Positions 14,198 through 14,215 of a stretch of DNA of 14,215 nucleotides are shown here, piece by piece. Each line of letters begins with the position of its first letter. Positions within the stretch are counted from its first letter, which is position 1. The position numbers and the translations under genes are program-made. The stretch spans positions 1 to 14,215 of the forward strand of contig DASZXJ010000068.1 in assembly GCA_035545895.1 (NCBI GenBank), written 5' to 3'. The DNA comes from DASZXJ01 sp035545895 (GTDB taxonomy: Bacteria; Planctomycetota; Phycisphaerae; Tepidisphaerales; Tepidisphaeraceae). A model generated the notes under the pieces. It did not search any database. It saw only the letters and a program-made list of their open reading frames with translations, and was not told the DNA's origin.

Positions 14198-14215
14198 ATT
14201 TCGGATTGCGGATTT
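14198..14215. repeat. Partial second copy of the GCGGATT word element
   Basis: The last 18 bases, atttcggattgcggattt, repeat the words found in the hairpin arm at 10144-10170. The window ends here, so whether an inverted partner follows cannot be seen. Confidence 0.55.

Larger units (their letters stand above)
13642..14215. other. Non-coding or unassigned right-hand region
   Basis: I find no convincing gene in these 574 bases. A plus-strand open frame of 135 codons at 13673-14080 has no start signal, no recognisable domain, and runs into the CACAGATT repeats. Short dyads include gacaag-tccg-cttgtc (13965-13980) and the 12-base palindrome attgcgcgcaat (13992-14003). The last 170 bases contain three kinds of word-type repeat. 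The upstream part may hold the exonuclease promoter on the minus strand, but no good boxes are seen. Confidence 0.6.

Overview
The window looks like chromosomal DNA from a free-living, respiring bacterium of moderately high G+C. The NuoH, NuoM and NuoN sequences, the sparse Shine-Dalgarno (SD) use and the style of the intergenic repeats suggest Planctomycetota, possibly Phycisphaerae-like. This placement is from memory of such proteins and was not tested.

Layout. (1) Positions 1-1536, minus strand: the first 512 codons of a membrane protein of unknown function. It has a sensor-like N-terminal membrane domain and runs off the window. (2) 1743-2180, minus: a small ferritin-like four-helix protein. 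(3) 2214-10098, minus: a membrane-arm complex I operon, transcribed nuoH-nuoJ-nuoK-nuoL-nuoM-nuoN. All proton-channel residues checked are present, but nuoI is absent from its usual slot between nuoH and nuoJ, and the peripheral-arm genes are not adjacent. (4) 10230-10511, minus: a pterin-4a-carbinolamine dehydratase. (5) 10554-11354, plus: a PPP-type metallophosphatase. (6) 11478-11945, plus: TrmL, a tRNA wobble 2'-O-methyltransferase, starting at TTG. (7) 12115-13641, minus: a DEDDh 3'-5' exonuclease with a long unrecognised C-terminal region, in DNA of lower G+C than the nuo genes. (8) 13642-14215: no convincing gene, but a cluster of short repeats at its end.

How the genes work together. 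NuoH, J, K, L, M and N form the membrane half of NADH:quinone oxidoreductase: NuoH contributes the quinone site, and NuoL, M and N are the antiporter-like proton pumps. To work they need the NuoA-G and NuoI subunits encoded elsewhere. The ferritin-like gene follows nuoN by 33 bases and may be co-transcribed. The pterin, phosphatase, trmL and exonuclease genes have no evident functional link to complex I.

The most unusual signal lies in the spacers. nuoH/J/K are packed tightly (4-base gap, 4-base overlap), whereas nuoK-L, L-M and M-N are separated by 72, 77 and 74 bases. Each of these spacers is almost filled by a long hairpin whose arms are built of short reiterated words. The three hairpins are unrelated in sequence. 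Each sits just upstream of a start codon that lacks a clear SD. A fourth hairpin of the same design lies between the pterin dehydratase gene and the nuoH promoter, and more word-type repeats occur before trmL and at the right end.
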